In this document: positions 42,486 through 55,829 of the stretch, piece after piece
Position numbering within the stretch: the first letter of the stretch is position 1
How the letters are laid out: every line of letters begins with the position of its first letter
Source: Streptococcus mitis
GTDB lineage: Bacteria; Bacillota; Bacilli; Lactobacillales; Streptococcaceae
DNA length: 64,000 nt
NCBI RefSeq assembly: GCF_002096845.1
Contig: NZ_NCVK01000012.1
Span: 1 to 64,000 of the forward strand
Direction of reading: 5' to 3'
Notes under the pieces: generated by a model
The model's database searches: none
Told to the model about the DNA's origin: nothing
The model's input: the letters and a program-made list of their open reading frames with translations, nothing else
Translations under genes and position numbers: made by a program

Positions 42486-44651
42486 TCATTGAGATACCTT
42501 AATAATTTTCCACAATTGAAAATCATGATGAGAGAACCTTAGCTCAACTGGTGGTAGTTGCATGTAGTCTCCGTAGTCCGAGGTCAGAATTTCATGATAG
42601 TTTTTTGGAATCATAAATTCCTTACCTTCGAATACACCCGTAATAGTTTGATTCAACCATTCCCGCTTCCAGACTGGTTTATTCATATCTTTATAAATAA
42701 GATAGTCAACCAACTCGTAATCATCTACTTTTCTAGATTTAGCAAGATCATCAATGCCTCTAATATACTTATTCGTATTTGTGAAATAGAAGATAATGAC
42801 TGATATATAGCGAATTAAAGAATTTAATAGGCTTTTAGTATTGGTAATTCCTTTAAATGTATAACAGCTTAATTGACGTTTTTTTATAAGTCTCGTCATT
42901 TTATCTTTAAAAACTGAGTCATCATCGTAACCATCTACAGGGAAAATATCTACATAAATCCCCATATTGGAATCAATTCGAACATCTTCTTCTAGTAAAT
43001 AAGTTTGATTATCCTGCACTTTCATGAAGGGATAGACATAGTTGAGATTATTTTTATAAGACATCACTTCGTAACGTTCATCAGGGTTAGCGATAAGATA
43101 GTCTTGCAACTTTTCATAATCTTCTCGTAACATACAGATATCCATGTCATCATCCCAAGGAATAAAACCTTTATGACGAACCGCACCGATAAGACTGCCA
43201 TAAGCTAGGAAATATTTAACACCAATTTTCTGACAAGTTTCATGAATGTATTCCATGATTCCTAGTTCCATCTGTTGAATCTCTCTAATATCAGTTACTT
43301 CCTGATAACGAATACCTTCATCACGTTTGCAAACAACTAATCCATAACCAATAATCAACCAAAAAATAATATTGATAAAGTTAGTTGAGTACATAATCTG
43401 ACTTTCAAATAATTGACCGAACAAGATGCCAAAGAAAAGAATCATAATCAACTTTTCAGAGTTCTTTTTGGAAACAATCAAATAAGTCAAAAAGCGCTTA
43501 ATTACATATCCTAGTAGAAGCAGAAAGGATACTAAACCTAAAATACCAGAACTAACAAATATCGTTACCAAAATGTTATGGAAATTTCCACCAATAAGAG
43601 AATTTTGAATCTCAAATTTACTGAAATATTTTGTGTAATAATCTGGAACATTCCTTACACCATAACCAAAAATTGGTTTTGCACTTCCCATTTTTATAGC
43701 ATTTTTCCAAATATAAGTTCTACCACTAGGTGTTGTTTCTATTAGATGAAGTTCGCCTGTTTTTTTTATAACTGAAGAATCTGTTTCTGCATAAGATTGT
43801 CCTTTATTTAAGTCTAATACAGTCGCTTTCCCCGAGGATATGTAAATAGAGGTTACATAACTCAATCCGATGTTAGTAGCAGAAACAAGTAAAGCAGAAA
43901 CAATAAAGATTAGAAATCGCTTAGCTAACTTGCCCCTGTTAATAAAGAAACTATAAAACCCAATCATTAACACTAAAGATAATAAAGCACCCCTACTTTG
44001 CATGGTTGCAAAGTAAACTAATTGAATCACATTATTCAGTTTTAGATAAACAGAGTATTTATTTCCTTTATGAATCAAATACATAGCCAAAACAATGCTA
44101 ATATATGAAAAAATTGCACTAGCATTGGGATTAACAATTCCCCACAAACGCCCATTCATAACACCATAGTAATAAGATTGCTGGCCAATTTTAAATAGGA
44201 TAAGTACTTTACTTACTAATAATGTAAATGCAAAAATAGCAGAAGAAAAAGAAATAATTTGAATAGTGTAAGAAATCCAATCAAATAATTTCTTTAATTG
44301 ACCTGATTCTAACATGGTAAATAATAAAATATAGGTTACCATAAAGAGAATCTCAATCACATTTCCAATCAAATGTCCAGAGCGATTAAAAATAGCAGAT
44401 AACAGATGACTTCCTGCTAATAGACCAAATAAGGACAGAAATTTACGATCTACTGTGATTTTTTTCCACTTAAACAATAAGGTATAGCAAATATAAAGCA
44501 CTACAATCGCTGACAATCCTTTATAAAGGGGATTTGCTATCTTATAAACCAGTGAACTCATACTTAAAATCGAAATGAAAACAAAGAGATATGCAATCCA
44601 TAGTTTTGATTTTTCAAAGTATTCATCCATTTTTGAAAAATTCATTTTCAA
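42486..44651 (-). CDS. Fusion of O-antigen ligase/polymerase-like and LicD domains
   Basis: 721 residues in one clean frame. Residues 1 to about 430 hold about 12 membrane helices with a large extracytoplasmic loop containing GYGVRNVPDYYTKYF and GGNFHNILVTIF, the Wzy/WaaL signature region. From about 450 a complete LicD domain follows, with YFLAYGSLIGAVRHKGFIPW and DDDMDICML. The two activities, glycan polymerisation or ligation and phospho-group transfer, would usually act on opposite membrane faces, since LicD enzymes use cytosolic nucleotide donors. The fusion suggests that decoration is tied to assembly. No sign of a sequencing join. Confidence 0.88.
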   Translation of the reverse strand: MKMNFSKMDEYFEKSKLWIAYLFVFISILSMSSLVYKIANPLYKGLSAIVVLYICYTLLFKWKKITVDRKFLSLFGLLAGSHLLSAIFNRSGHLIGNVIEILFMVTYILLFTMLESGQLKKLFDWISYTIQIISFSSAIFAFTLLVSKVLILFKIGQQSYYYGVMNGRLWGIVNPNASAIFSYISIVLAMYLIHKGNKYSVYLKLNNVIQLVYFATMQSRGALLSLVLMIGFYSFFINRGKLAKRFLIFIVSALLVSATNIGLSYVTSIYISSGKATVLDLNKGQSYAETDSSVIKKTGELHLIETTPSGRTYIWKNAIKMGSAKPIFGYGVRNVPDYYTKYFSKFEIQNSLIGGNFHNILVTIFVSSGILGLVSFLLLLGYVIKRFLTYLIVSKKNSEKLIMILFFGILFGQLFESQIMYSTNFINIIFWLIIGYGLVVCKRDEGIRYQEVTDIREIQQMELGIMEYIHETCQKIGVKYFLAYGSLIGAVRHKGFIPWDDDMDICMLREDYEKLQDYLIANPDERYEVMSYKNNLNYVYPFMKVQDNQTYLLEEDVRIDSNMGIYVDIFPVDGYDDDSVFKDKMTRLIKKRQLSCYTFKGITNTKSLLNSLIRYISVIIFYFTNTNKYIRGIDDLAKSRKVDDYELVDYLIYKDMNKPVWKREWLNQTITGVFEGKEFMIPKNYHEILTSDYGDYMQLPPVELRFSHHDFQLWKIIKVSQ

Positions 44652-44666
44652 CTCCTTCTCATAATA

Positions 44667-45635
44667 TTAGTTTCTTAATCCAACAATTTTTTTATATATC
44701 CATGGAGAAAAGACAAGTGACAGGACAGCTATCTTACGAAATGTGGTGAAATAAGTATCCTTCCATATTTCGTGTCGATGCTGAATAATCCAAGTCCTTA
44801 GTTCGACTTTCTCCTTTTGATACTGCTCAGATGAAGTAAATATGATTTTATCGTAGACTGTGATATATGACCAACATTCTCTATTTTTTAATTCATATTT
44901 TAAATTAGGAAATACTTGTGATACTTGAGCAATAATGTTCTTATAAACTTTTATCGTATCAAATACATACCGATTAACAGATGTTGTCGCACTTCCCTCA
45001 CGATGATCATAATAATAAATTGGTTTGTCAATAAATACGCTACTGCATCTTGTCTTTAGTAGCAATTCAGTTAAAAATAAGGCATCTTCAGCTAGATGGT
45101 AGTCTGTATTAAATTTCTCATCTACCAGCAGGTCTCTCTTAAATAGTTTTGCGACTGGAAAGAATGATGTCTTAGTGGTCATCAGTAATTCTTTCATGGT
45201 TTCTTCTGTTGACCAAAGTTCTTTTCTACCAGAATACGGGGGGAAGGCTGTCTCTATTCCATTTTTGATATGATGTAGAGGAGCAATCACAAAACCTACA
45301 TTTTCTCCCTCAACTGCACTAGCTAAAGTAGCTAGGTAATCCTTGGTGACGAAATCATCGCTATCAACAAAAGTTATCCAAGCACCCGTCGCTAGCTGAA
45401 TTCCAACATTTCTGGCATTAGAAACACCAGCATTTTCGATATGGTAAACCTTGATATTTTCATACTGATGTGCTAACTGATCACAGATTTGTCCACTGGA
45501 ATCAGTAGATCCATCATTTATTAGGATTAGTTCAAAATTAGTATAAGTCTGATGAAGAATTGACTCCACACATCGCTTCAGGTAGGCTTCTACATTGTAG
45601 ACTGGAACGATAACGCTAATTTTTTCACCCATCAT
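44667..45635 (-). CDS. Family 2 glycosyltransferase
   Basis: 322 residues, GT-A fold: ISVIVPVYNVEAYLKRCVES, then LILINDGSTDSSG and the DxD-like metal motif TFVDSDDFVTKD. Soluble with a short hydrophobic C-terminal stretch that may touch the membrane. It transfers a sugar from a nucleotide donor in building the repeat unit. The start overlaps the stop of the upstream LicD gene by four bases. Confidence 0.9.
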   Translation of the reverse strand: MMGEKISVIVPVYNVEAYLKRCVESILHQTYTNFELILINDGSTDSSGQICDQLAHQYENIKVYHIENAGVSNARNVGIQLATGAWITFVDSDDFVTKDYLATLASAVEGENVGFVIAPLHHIKNGIETAFPPYSGRKELWSTEETMKELLMTTKTSFFPVAKLFKRDLLVDEKFNTDYHLAEDALFLTELLLKTRCSSVFIDKPIYYYDHREGSATTSVNRYVFDTIKVYKNIIAQVSQVFPNLKYELKNRECWSYITVYDKIIFTSSEQYQKEKVELRTWIIQHRHEIWKDTYFTTFRKIAVLSLVFSPWIYKKIVGLRN

Positions 45636-46477
45636 GCTCCATATTCTCCCTTGTATTCTGTATAAGACTTATCCATATCAGCGATGACAGCATCATGATG
45701 CGGTACTTGCTTGTCTGCTGGTGGAGGAGTCATATAATCGCCAAAAGCAGTGCTGAGATAAGCATCATAGCCAACTGGAATAGGCATCTCTGTTCCTTCA
45801 AATGGCAAGAAAAGATTATCCTCAAAAGATTCGATTAGGTACTTGTTTCTCATGTAGCCAGGACCTGAGCATAATTCTGTGATTCCATCGCTCTCAGCTA
45901 GACTGTACTTGGTCATTTCTTTCTCAGCTTTTTTCCAAATGCGATAACGGAGAGATTTTGGAGTCACACCCAGTAAAATACGGCTTCCCCATTTCATAAG
46001 TGCACCATGCTTTTCTGGAATAGTTTGGGCACAAAAAAGAGAATAAATCAGCGCCCAACGAACCTGTTTTTTCCGCTCAGCTGGATTTTTCGGATAATAA
46101 TCCAAAGGCAAAACATCCAAGGCCAGACCATGTGGTAAATTCAAATCCTGCTGATAAGGCTTGATACAGGTGGTTTCCTTGTCACGAATGGTAATAAAAA
46201 GATTACGATCAACAAAATCCTTGTTACTCTTTGACAAGAAATAACGTTCATCTGCATAACGAGGCCATATTTCTGCTAATTTCTCATAATCCTTACGAGG
46301 CATAAAAAAGTCTAGGTCGTCATCCCAAGGAATGAAACCCTTGTTTCGAAGGGCACCAATAGCACCTCCTCCACAGAGATAACAAAGTAAATCATGTTCC
46401 TTGCAAAAGGCCACAAAATATTCAGCCATCTCCAGACTACGAGCCTGAATTGCTTTTAAATCAGTCATATTGTTCAT
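45632..46477 (-). CDS. LicD-family phosphotransferase
   Basis: 281 residues, first gene of the operon. The core reads CYLCGGGAIGALRNKGFIPW followed by DDDLDFFMPRKDYEKL. It is clearly diverged from the other two LicD domains (Gly-rich GGGAIGALRN instead of GTLLGAVRHK), so a different acceptor or donor is likely. The end EYKGEYGA lies four bases into the glycosyltransferase start. Confidence 0.9.
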   Translation of the reverse strand: MNNMTDLKAIQARSLEMAEYFVAFCKEHDLLCYLCGGGAIGALRNKGFIPWDDDLDFFMPRKDYEKLAEIWPRYADERYFLSKSNKDFVDRNLFITIRDKETTCIKPYQQDLNLPHGLALDVLPLDYYPKNPAERKKQVRWALIYSLFCAQTIPEKHGALMKWGSRILLGVTPKSLRYRIWKKAEKEMTKYSLAESDGITELCSGPGYMRNKYLIESFEDNLFLPFEGTEMPIPVGYDAYLSTAFGDYMTPPPADKQVPHHDAVIADMDKSYTEYKGEYGA

Positions 46478-46500
46478 TATTCTTTCTATCGTATCGTTTC

Positions 46501-46509
46501 ATTATACCA
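46501..46509 (-). promoter_or_regulatory. Extended -10 promoter of the licD operon
   Basis: TGGTATAAT in minus orientation, an extended -10, 24 bases before the LicD ATG at 46477. It separates this operon from psr, whose terminator lies just upstream. Confidence 0.65.
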
Positions 46510-46543
46510 CAAATAGGGGGTGAAAATCTATTGAAGACTGTAA

Positions 46544-46591
46544 AAAATCAAAGCCTGACTGCTAGATAAATAGCCTTCAAGCTTTGATTTT
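46544..46591 (-). terminator. Terminator after psr
   Basis: AAATCAAAGC / GCTTTGATTT stem around a 28-base interior that pairs partly, followed in minus orientation by T residues. Confidence 0.7.
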
Positions 46592-46602
46592 TCTGTCTTA
46601 TC

Positions 46603-47898
46603 TTATCTCAAGCCCACCTGAGATAATTTATTCTGATATTTGTTTTGATCGACCAGCAAGCCCAAACCTCCATAAACATCATAGGCATCTACCCAGTCAC
46701 CCAGTTCTGGAATCGTCAATTTTTCAATACCATTTTGAGCTCCGTCTAGGAAAGACAAGCCATTTGTTAACAGGAAGGTATAAGGAACATTCGTTGAGGT
46801 CATTGCGAATACCTTGCCAAGTGCCTCTGAGCCTGTAAAGAGCTTGGTTGGATCTTTGATTTGCTGAAGAAGGGCTGTCAGTACTTGTTGCTGTCTTTTG
46901 GTACGGCCGTAATCCGCCTCATCATCATCACGGAAGCGAGCATAGTTGAGCAAGGTTGAACCGTTCATCTGCTGTTTCCCAACTTTGATAGTCTGGGTTG
47001 GAGATTCAGTCTCAGTAGCGTGTAAATCATCCCCTACTGTAGCTTCTGTTAATGGGCGCCCATTCAATGTTGAAAATTGAGCATCAATTGTCACCCCTTC
47101 AGGGAAAAGTGTATCAATCGCTGTTGCAAAGGCCTGAAAATCGACCAAGGCATAGTACTTAATGTCCAAATCAAAATTATCTTTCAAGACTTGGCGAACC
47201 ATTTCTGCCCCTTTTTGCCCCTCTTGTTCTCCTAACTCATAGGCTACGTTTAACTTGTTATCCGTCTGTTTTCTACCGTTAATGACTTGGCTGTAACCGT
47301 CTATATAAACCAAATTGTCACGCATGAAACTGACTAGCTTCATTTTCTTATCCGAACCTCCGACATTTAGTACCATAATAGAGTCCGTCCGCGTCTCAGC
47401 ACTGTTTTGACCGATTCGACCATCTGTACCCATGATCAAAATATTAACTCCATCTCTGGTATCTTGACCGTTAAAGACTTCTACTTGAGCTGCTCGGGCA
47501 TTGGCAGTTTTATCTGGATTAGCATTGGTATAACCTTTTAAGAACATAAAAATCATACCCAATGCTAGACAAGCTAAGATAGCCAGTAAACCTGCGAAAA
47601 TGCGGCCCCACCGTAGCTTCCGCTTTTTAGTTTTTTTCTTTGGAAGAGAATTGATCTTCTGGTATCTCTCAGAACGACTACGGCTATTATAAGAAGGAAT
47701 CGAAGTGTTAGCACTTGTCTTTCTAAAATCCTCTGTCAATTCCTGACTTTCTGAGAGAGCGTCACTACTTGCCTTATTTAATTTGTCTTGCAAGTAAGCA
47801 AACTCTTTTTTCTCTCGCTCATTGAGGTAGTGAATATTCTTAAGTAGATAGTCATAACGCAACTGCTCGTGATGGCTTAAGGGATTTTCTTTACTCAT
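46603..47898 (-). CDS. psr: LytR-CpsA-Psr family wall-polymer ligase
   Basis: 431 residues: a long basic cytoplasmic N-terminus, one membrane helix (FAGLLAILACLALGMIFMFL, about 103-123) and an external LCP domain with DGVNILIMGTDGR, TDSIMVLNVGG, MRDNLVYIDGY and RTKRQQQVLTALLQQI. LCP proteins move teichoic acids or capsule from lipid carriers to peptidoglycan. It overlaps pheA by four bases although it belongs to a different pathway; the arrangement is conserved in pneumococcus-like species. It sits next to the glycan operon, so its substrate could be that polymer. Confidence 0.9.
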   Translation of the reverse strand: MSKENPLSHHEQLRYDYLLKNIHYLNEREKKEFAYLQDKLNKASSDALSESQELTEDFRKTSANTSIPSYNSRSRSERYQKINSLPKKKTKKRKLRWGRIFAGLLAILACLALGMIFMFLKGYTNANPDKTANARAAQVEVFNGQDTRDGVNILIMGTDGRIGQNSAETRTDSIMVLNVGGSDKKMKLVSFMRDNLVYIDGYSQVINGRKQTDNKLNVAYELGEQEGQKGAEMVRQVLKDNFDLDIKYYALVDFQAFATAIDTLFPEGVTIDAQFSTLNGRPLTEATVGDDLHATETESPTQTIKVGKQQMNGSTLLNYARFRDDDEADYGRTKRQQQVLTALLQQIKDPTKLFTGSEALGKVFAMTSTNVPYTFLLTNGLSFLDGAQNGIEKLTIPELGDWVDAYDVYGGLGLLVDQNKYQNKLSQVGLR

Positions 47899-48739
47899 CT
47901 TCTCTCCTTTCCATGGTCTGATATTGGATAAATAGGATAGGCACCCAGAACTTTATACTGGATTCCAATCGCTTCTAATTCTTTTTGGGCAAAATGGACA
48001 AGTTCCTTATCAGTATAGTCCACATCGATAATGAAAAAGTATTCGCCCAACGCTGTCTTGAGTGGACGACTTTCAATTTTTGTCAGGTCAATTCCTCTCC
48101 AAGCAAAGGTCGAAAGAGCCTTATAAAGTGCACCTGGAAGGTTGTCAGGTAAGGTCAAGGCCAAACTCATTTTCTCAGTTTGTGCTTGCAAGGGAATAGC
48201 TACACCTTCAGCTCCCAGAACCCAGAAACGTGTGAAATTAGCTTCCATTTCCTGAATATCCTCAGCAATCAGTTCCAAGCCATATTCTTCGGCAGAACTT
48301 CTAGGTGCAATGGCTGCATAAGGCTGGTCAGGATGTTCAGAAATAAAGCGGGCCGCATAAGCTGTACTGGCTGTCACCTCAATTTGGGCCTTTGGATACT
48401 GTTCATCGATGAATTTCTTTCCTTGAGCCAAGGCCTGTGGGTGAGAAAAAATCTTTTCAATCTTAGTGTGACCTGGAACCACCATCAACTGCTGATGAAT
48501 GGGCTGAACGATTTCTGCTACTGCTTGGATGCGAGCCTGATGAAAAAGGTAGTCCAAGGTTTCATGAACACTACCCTCGATAGAATTTTCAACTGGCACC
48601 ACAGAATAGTCCACCAAGCCTTGCTCATAGGCCTTAATGACATCTGTAATATTGGCAAAGGCCTGCAATTCCTCATGAGGAAAAGCTGTCTGCACAACGT
48701 GATGTGAAAATGATCCCTTGGGACCTAGATAAGCAATTT

Positions 48740-48743
<4 letters not shown>
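47895..48743 (-). CDS. pheA: Prephenate dehydratase
   Basis: 282 residues, single-function form. The start AYLGPKGSFSHHV, the catalytic motif NFTRFWVLG and the C-terminal ACT domain with the phenylalanine-binding ESRPLKTALGEYFFIID are all present. It makes phenylpyruvate for phenylalanine; the ACT domain gives feedback inhibition in the family. It overlaps aroK by four bases. Confidence 0.95.
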
Positions 48744-50922
<2,179 letters not shown>

Positions 50923-50932
50923 AATTTTCTCC

Positions 50933-52036
50933 TTATTTGATGACGACTGTGTAGTCGGTATTTTCTGTTATGAGGTACTCGGCTCGTTCCAAGTCTTGAG
51001 CATTTTTAAATGAAATTTGTAGGATCCCGTGAATATCCTCACGGTTTTCCTCATTGATGTGAATATTAACCAAGGAAGTTCCACGTAGCAATTCCAAGAT
51101 TCGTAAAATAACGTCTTCTTCATCGGGAACGTCAACATAGAGGTCGTAAGAGCTATCCACACCACCACGCTTATGGATTTCCATGGCCTGACGTTGCTCA
51201 CGCGCTTGGTTGAAAAAGTTCCAAATCTGCTCCTCATCTCCCTTGCTGATGGCTTGACCAATCTCTTCCAAACGCTCCTTGAAATCCGCAATCCGCTCTA
51301 GGATAGTCTCACGATTGGACAAGAGAATGGAGGTCCACATCCCTGGCTCGCTTTCCGCAATCCGAGTCATATCTCGAAAACCACCGGCCGCAAAGCGCCT
51401 TGCCATCTCATGTTCTTGAGCATAGACCGCGGTCTGTTCCATGAGACTAGAAGCCAGAATATGAGGAAAATGGCTAATCTGAGAAGTGACACGATCATGC
51501 TCCTTGGCATCAATTTCGATAAAACGAGCATGAAGACCTGAAAGCAGATCCCTCATTTCCTCAAGCGTGTCCTGACTTGTCAGCCTCGAAGGTGTGAAGA
51601 TATAATAGGCGTTTTCAAAAAGATTGACATCCGCAGAAGCAGCCCCTGTCTTGTGACTACCAGCCATGGGATGGGCCCCGACAAAGCGAACAGACTTGCC
51701 AGCCAAATACTGCTCCGCCGCATCCACAATGGCTGACTTGGTCGAACCAGCATCTGAAATAATGACGCCTTCTTTCAAATCCAAGTTAGCCAACTCCTTA
51801 ATGAAAGCAATAGTTTGTTTGATTGGCAAGCTGAGAATGATGATATCCGCAAGAGGAGCAAAACTGGCAAAATCATCTGTTGCACGGTCAATCATGCCTT
51901 CTTTCAAAGCAATATCTCTCGAAGCTTGACTGCGATTATAACCTAAAATTTCATAATCTGGATGATCACGTTTGATACCAAGTGCCATAGAGGCACCAAT
52001 CAAACCAAGACCTGCGATATAGATTGTTTTTGCCAT
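50933..52036 (-). CDS. tyrA: Prephenate dehydrogenase
   Basis: 367 residues. The NAD-binding motif is [15 protein letters not shown] and the catalytic region includes [12 protein letters not shown] and [12 protein letters not shown] with the conserved His. A C-terminal ACT domain ([20 protein letters not shown]) is present. It makes 4-hydroxyphenylpyruvate for tyrosine. It lies nine bases after aroC. Confidence 0.94.
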   Translation of the reverse strand: MAKTIYIAGLGLIGASMALGIKRDHPDYEILGYNRSQASRDIALKEGMIDRATDDFASFAPLADIIILSLPIKQTIAFIKELANLDLKEGVIISDAGSTKSAIVDAAEQYLAGKSVRFVGAHPMAGSHKTGAASADVNLFENAYYIFTPSRLTSQDTLEEMRDLLSGLHARFIEIDAKEHDRVTSQISHFPHILASSLMEQTAVYAQEHEMARRFAAGGFRDMTRIAESEPGMWTSILLSNRETILERIADFKERLEEIGQAISKGDEEQIWNFFNQAREQRQAMEIHKRGGVDSSYDLYVDVPDEEDVILRILELLRGTSLVNIHINEENREDIHGILQISFKNAQDLERAEYLITENTDYTVVIK

Positions 52037-52045
52037 AGGAACTCC

Positions 52046-53212
52046 TTAATAGTTCTTTGTATAGTCTCGGTGTTTGGCTATCGCTTCTTTTAATTCCTCT
52101 AGATTGTCTGATGAGAATTTTTCGAGGATTTCTTGTGCCAGAACCGTAGCCACAACAGCTTCCATAACCACTCCTGCAGCTGGAAGAGCGGTCGGATCAC
52201 TTCTCTCCACGGTTGCCTTATAAGGTTCGTGGGTTTCGATATCCACACTCATAAGAGGCTTATAAAGAGTAGGAATAGGTTTCATGACGCCACGAACAAC
52301 GATAGGTTGCCCATTAGTCATGCCACCTTCGAAACCGCCTAAATTATTGGTACGGCGGGTATAACCGTCTTCTTTAGACCAGAGAATTTCATCCATGACC
52401 TGGCTACCTTTACGGTAACCAGCTTCAAAGCCGAGACCAAATTCCACCCCTTTAAAAGCATTGATAGAAACAACGGCTTGGGCCAATCGCGCATCCAATT
52501 TTCTGTCCCATTGGACATAGGAACCAAGACCAACTGGAACACCTCCAACGACTGTCTCCACAACCCCACCGATGGTATCACCGTCACGTTTAATTTGGTC
52601 AATATAATCCTTGATTTCCTGTTCTCTTTCTTGGTTGACAATAGAAACTTCAGACTGGGCAGCTCGTTCCTTAATCTCAGCGACTGTTAAATTTTCAGGA
52701 ACATCGATTTCCTTACCACCAAAGACCACGACATGGTTGGCAATCTCCATATCCAGTTCAGCCAAGAGGCGTTTGGCTACTGCGCCAACTGCCACCCGCA
52801 TGGTGGTTTCACGGGCAGATGAACGCTCCAAAGAATTTCTCAAATCGTCAAAACGGTACTTGATCCCCCCAACCAAGTCGGCGTGTCCTGGGCGAGGATG
52901 GGTGATTTTTCGTTTGCTTTTCAGGCGCTCTTCAATGTCCTCCGCAGACATGATGTCCAGCCATTTTTGGTGGTCCTTATTGATAACATCCATGGTAATA
53001 GGAGCCCCAGTCGTCTTCCCATGGCGAACACCCGAAGTAAAGACAACCTGGTCACTCTCAATCTTCATACGGCCACCACGACCGTAACCACCCTGACGGC
53101 GTTTAAGGTCCTCATTGATATCCTCTGCTGTCAAAGGTAGCCCAGCTGGAATTCCTTCAATGATAGCCGTCAGACGGGGGCCGTGTGATTCTCCTGCAGT
53201 TAAATATCTCAT
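52046..53212 (-). CDS. aroC: Chorismate synthase
   Basis: 388 residues. The start [20 protein letters not shown], the Arg-rich block [26 protein letters not shown], and the C-terminal [14 protein letters not shown] are signatures of the FMN-dependent enzyme. It makes chorismate, the branch point to Phe, Tyr and Trp. Gap of nine bases to aroB. Confidence 0.96.
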   Translation of the reverse strand: MRYLTAGESHGPRLTAIIEGIPAGLPLTAEDINEDLKRRQGGYGRGGRMKIESDQVVFTSGVRHGKTTGAPITMDVINKDHQKWLDIMSAEDIEERLKSKRKITHPRPGHADLVGGIKYRFDDLRNSLERSSARETTMRVAVGAVAKRLLAELDMEIANHVVVFGGKEIDVPENLTVAEIKERAAQSEVSIVNQEREQEIKDYIDQIKRDGDTIGGVVETVVGGVPVGLGSYVQWDRKLDARLAQAVVSINAFKGVEFGLGFEAGYRKGSQVMDEILWSKEDGYTRRTNNLGGFEGGMTNGQPIVVRGVMKPIPTLYKPLMSVDIETHEPYKATVERSDPTALPAAGVVMEAVVATVLAQEILEKFSSDNLEELKEAIAKHRDYTKNY

Positions 53213-53221
53213 ACACTCTCC

Positions 53222-54289
53222 TTATTTTACCAAGTAGTCTTTCATCTCTTCCAGAGAAACTGGGTGAATAGTCGCTGAACCAAGCTCTGGTACCAAGACC
53301 AATTTCAAGGTATTACCACGCGCTTTCTTGTCATGTGTCAAAGCCTGATAAAGCTTGTTAACATCCCAGTTTTCATAATCAACAGGCAAGCCAAATTTCT
53401 GACACATATCTGTAATGGACTGAGTTATGCCAGCTGGCATAAGGCCTTTTTCCTCAGCAACCTTGGAAATCTGTACCATCCCCATGGCTACAGCTTCTCC
53501 ATGCATGACTTTTCCATAACCGGCAGTTGCTTCAATGGCATGGCCAATAGTATGGCCAAAATTGAGGTAAAGGCGAACACCATTGTCCAACTCATCCTCA
53601 ACTACCATCTTGCGCTTGACCTGACAAGAATGTTCAATCAAAGTCTCTGCATATTCCAGAATGCTCTCAACAGAACCATCTAGCTCCGTCAAAATTTTCC
53701 ACAGTTCTGGATCCTCAATCAAGCCATACTTGATGACCTCACCCATTCCTTCAATCAACTCTCTCTTTCCGAGCGTTTCAAGGACAAGCGGATCAATCAG
53801 AACCCCGTCTGGCTGGGCAAAGGTCCCCACCATATTCTTAGCAAATGGAGTATTGACGCCCGTCTTTCCACCGATTGAAGAATCCACCTGGGCAGTCAAA
53901 CTAGTCGGAATCTGAACAAAGTGAATGCCCCGCATATAGGTAGAGGCTACAAAACCAGCCAAGTCCCCAACGACACCGCCACCAAGAGCCACGATTCCAT
54001 CGCTACGAGTCAGACCTTGCTTGACTAAAAATTCATAGACTTTCTGGACAGTGGTTAAATTCTTTCTTTCTTCGCCTTCTAAAAAGTCAAAAACAGCTAC
54101 CTGAAAACCAGCATCTTCTAGGCTGAGTTTGAGCTTCTCTGCATAGAGAGAGGCTACATGGTTATCTGTCACAATGACCACTTTTTGTGGTTGCCAGAGT
54201 TCTCGCAACCATTGACCAGCCTGAGCCAGACAGCCTTTTTCAATCTGAATATCATAAGGATGATGAGGAATATCGATTCTGATTTTCAT
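53222..54289 (-). CDS. aroB: 3-Dehydroquinate synthase
   Basis: 355 residues. NAD and metal motifs: [52 protein letters not shown] and [10 protein letters not shown], which supply the zinc-binding His and Glu residues. It cyclises DAHP to 3-dehydroquinate, the second step of the shikimate pathway. 18 bases after aroE. Confidence 0.96.
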   Translation of the reverse strand: MKIRIDIPHHPYDIQIEKGCLAQAGQWLRELWQPQKVVIVTDNHVASLYAEKLKLSLEDAGFQVAVFDFLEGEERKNLTTVQKVYEFLVKQGLTRSDGIVALGGGVVGDLAGFVASTYMRGIHFVQIPTSLTAQVDSSIGGKTGVNTPFAKNMVGTFAQPDGVLIDPLVLETLGKRELIEGMGEVIKYGLIEDPELWKILTELDGSVESILEYAETLIEHSCQVKRKMVVEDELDNGVRLYLNFGHTIGHAIEATAGYGKVMHGEAVAMGMVQISKVAEEKGLMPAGITQSITDMCQKFGLPVDYENWDVNKLYQALTHDKKARGNTLKLVLVPELGSATIHPVSLEEMKDYLVK

Positions 54290-54307
54290 AGGAGAATCTC
54301 CCTTTCT

Positions 54308-55162
54308 TTATTGGTATTTTTCTGTTAAGGACTGCCAAATCTCTTCCGTCGGCATTTCTTTTCCTGTCCACAGTTGAAAAGCTTCTGCAGCTTGATAGAG
54401 TAACATACCCAGACCATTGACGGCTGGATTGCCCTGCCTCCTAGCCCATTTCAAAAATGGCGTCTCAAAGGGTTGGTAAATAATATCTGCTACTAAGAGA
54501 GTTGCTGGTAAGACTATGCTTTCAGGAACTGGAGATGATTGACCATCCATCCCTACACTTGTCGCATTGACAAGTAAATCCGACTCAGCAATCCTTACTT
54601 GCAGTTCAGGAACATCTTCTAAAGCATACAAGTCAACTTTAAAGCCTGTCTGCTCCTGTAACTTGTCTAGATAAGGTCTTGTTTTTTCCATGGATACTGA
54701 ACGAACAAAAACTGAAATCTGGCTAACACCATCCAAAATAGCCTGCGCCAGAATGGACTTGGCTGCACCACCTGCACCCAGTAAGGTCATCTTCTTACCT
54801 GTAATTGTAAAAGAAGGCAAGCTCTTAAAAAATCCCTTGCCATCTGTATTATATCCAATTAAATTGCCATTCTCATTGACAACCGTATTAACCGCACCGA
54901 TCAAGCGCGCTTCGTCACTCAGCTCATCCAAATAAGGAATCACCTGCTCCTTATAGGGCATGGATAGGTTGATGCCAAACATCTGGTAGCGACGAATATT
55001 GACCACTGTTTCTGCCAAGTCACTCGCTTCAATCTCCCAAGCCACATAAGCACCATTGGTAGCTGTCGCCTCAAAGGCGCTGTTGTGAATAAAGGGGGAA
55101 ATAGAATGCTTAATAGGATTGGCAACAACGGCAGCTAAACGTGTATAGCCATCAAGCTTCAT
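54308..55162 (-). CDS. aroE: Shikimate dehydrogenase
   Basis: 284 residues. Substrate-binding [11 protein letters not shown], catalytic Lys in [19 protein letters not shown], cofactor loop [15 protein letters not shown] and [10 protein letters not shown] are present. It reduces 3-dehydroshikimate with NADPH. It overlaps aroD by 11 bases. Confidence 0.95.
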   Translation of the reverse strand: MKLDGYTRLAAVVANPIKHSISPFIHNSAFEATATNGAYVAWEIEASDLAETVVNIRRYQMFGINLSMPYKEQVIPYLDELSDEARLIGAVNTVVNENGNLIGYNTDGKGFFKSLPSFTITGKKMTLLGAGGAAKSILAQAILDGVSQISVFVRSVSMEKTRPYLDKLQEQTGFKVDLYALEDVPELQVRIAESDLLVNATSVGMDGQSSPVPESIVLPATLLVADIIYQPFETPFLKWARRQGNPAVNGLGMLLYQAAEAFQLWTGKEMPTEEIWQSLTEKYQ

Positions 55163-55829
55163 CCAAAATCTCCCTGATTTTTTTCATGTTGGCTAGTGAA
55201 ATCTGACCAGGGGCACTAGCCTCATCCAGACTAGCAAAGGACCAGCTAGAACCAGTCACATCTGCAGTGATACGAGAGACCTTGCCCACCTTGCCCATAG
55301 AAATGGTCACATATTCCTGCTCAGGATTGAGAGTTTTAAAGCCTCGTGTATAGTTCATCAAGTCTAGCACATCCTGCTCCGTGTGAGCCATCACCGCAAC
55401 CTTAACAAGTTTTGGATTTAAGCTCGTCAACTCTGACAAGATTTCCATCATGTTTTCAGGTGTTTCTTGGAAATTATGGTAACTCAAAACGAGATTTGGG
55501 AAGTCCAGCATTTCCTCAAAAACATCCTTGTAGCTGTAGTACTCAAAATCAATATAGTCTGGCTGATAGAGTTGCGCCACTTCCTTGATGAGATGGATAT
55601 ATTCTTCTGGAGAAAGGTCGATTTCTCCCCCTTCAGAGCGAGTTCGCAGAGTGAAAACCAACTCACGGCCTGCGAATTTTTCAAAAATAGCTGGAGCCAC
55701 CTGCAAAATCGCTTCCTTAGGCAGATAGTCGGCACGCCATTCAATGATGTCGGCATCCAGGTACCTCGTGGCGTCCAAAGCCTGGGCCTCCTCTAAACTT
55801 CTTGGCATTACTGAAACGATTAATTTCAT
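55152..55829 (-). CDS. aroD: 3-Dehydroquinate dehydratase, type I
   Basis: 225 residues, the type I (Schiff-base) enzyme. The catalytic Lys is in [15 protein letters not shown], with EWRADYL and [11 protein letters not shown] forming the binding site and [11 protein letters not shown] near the end. It overlaps the methyltransferase gene by four bases and is the first aromatic gene of the operon. Confidence 0.95.
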   Translation of the reverse strand: MKLIVSVMPRSLEEAQALDATRYLDADIIEWRADYLPKEAILQVAPAIFEKFAGRELVFTLRTRSEGGEIDLSPEEYIHLIKEVAQLYQPDYIDFEYYSYKDVFEEMLDFPNLVLSYHNFQETPENMMEILSELTSLNPKLVKVAVMAHTEQDVLDLMNYTRGFKTLNPEQEYVTISMGKVGKVSRITADVTGSSWSFASLDEASAPGQISLANMKKIREILDEA

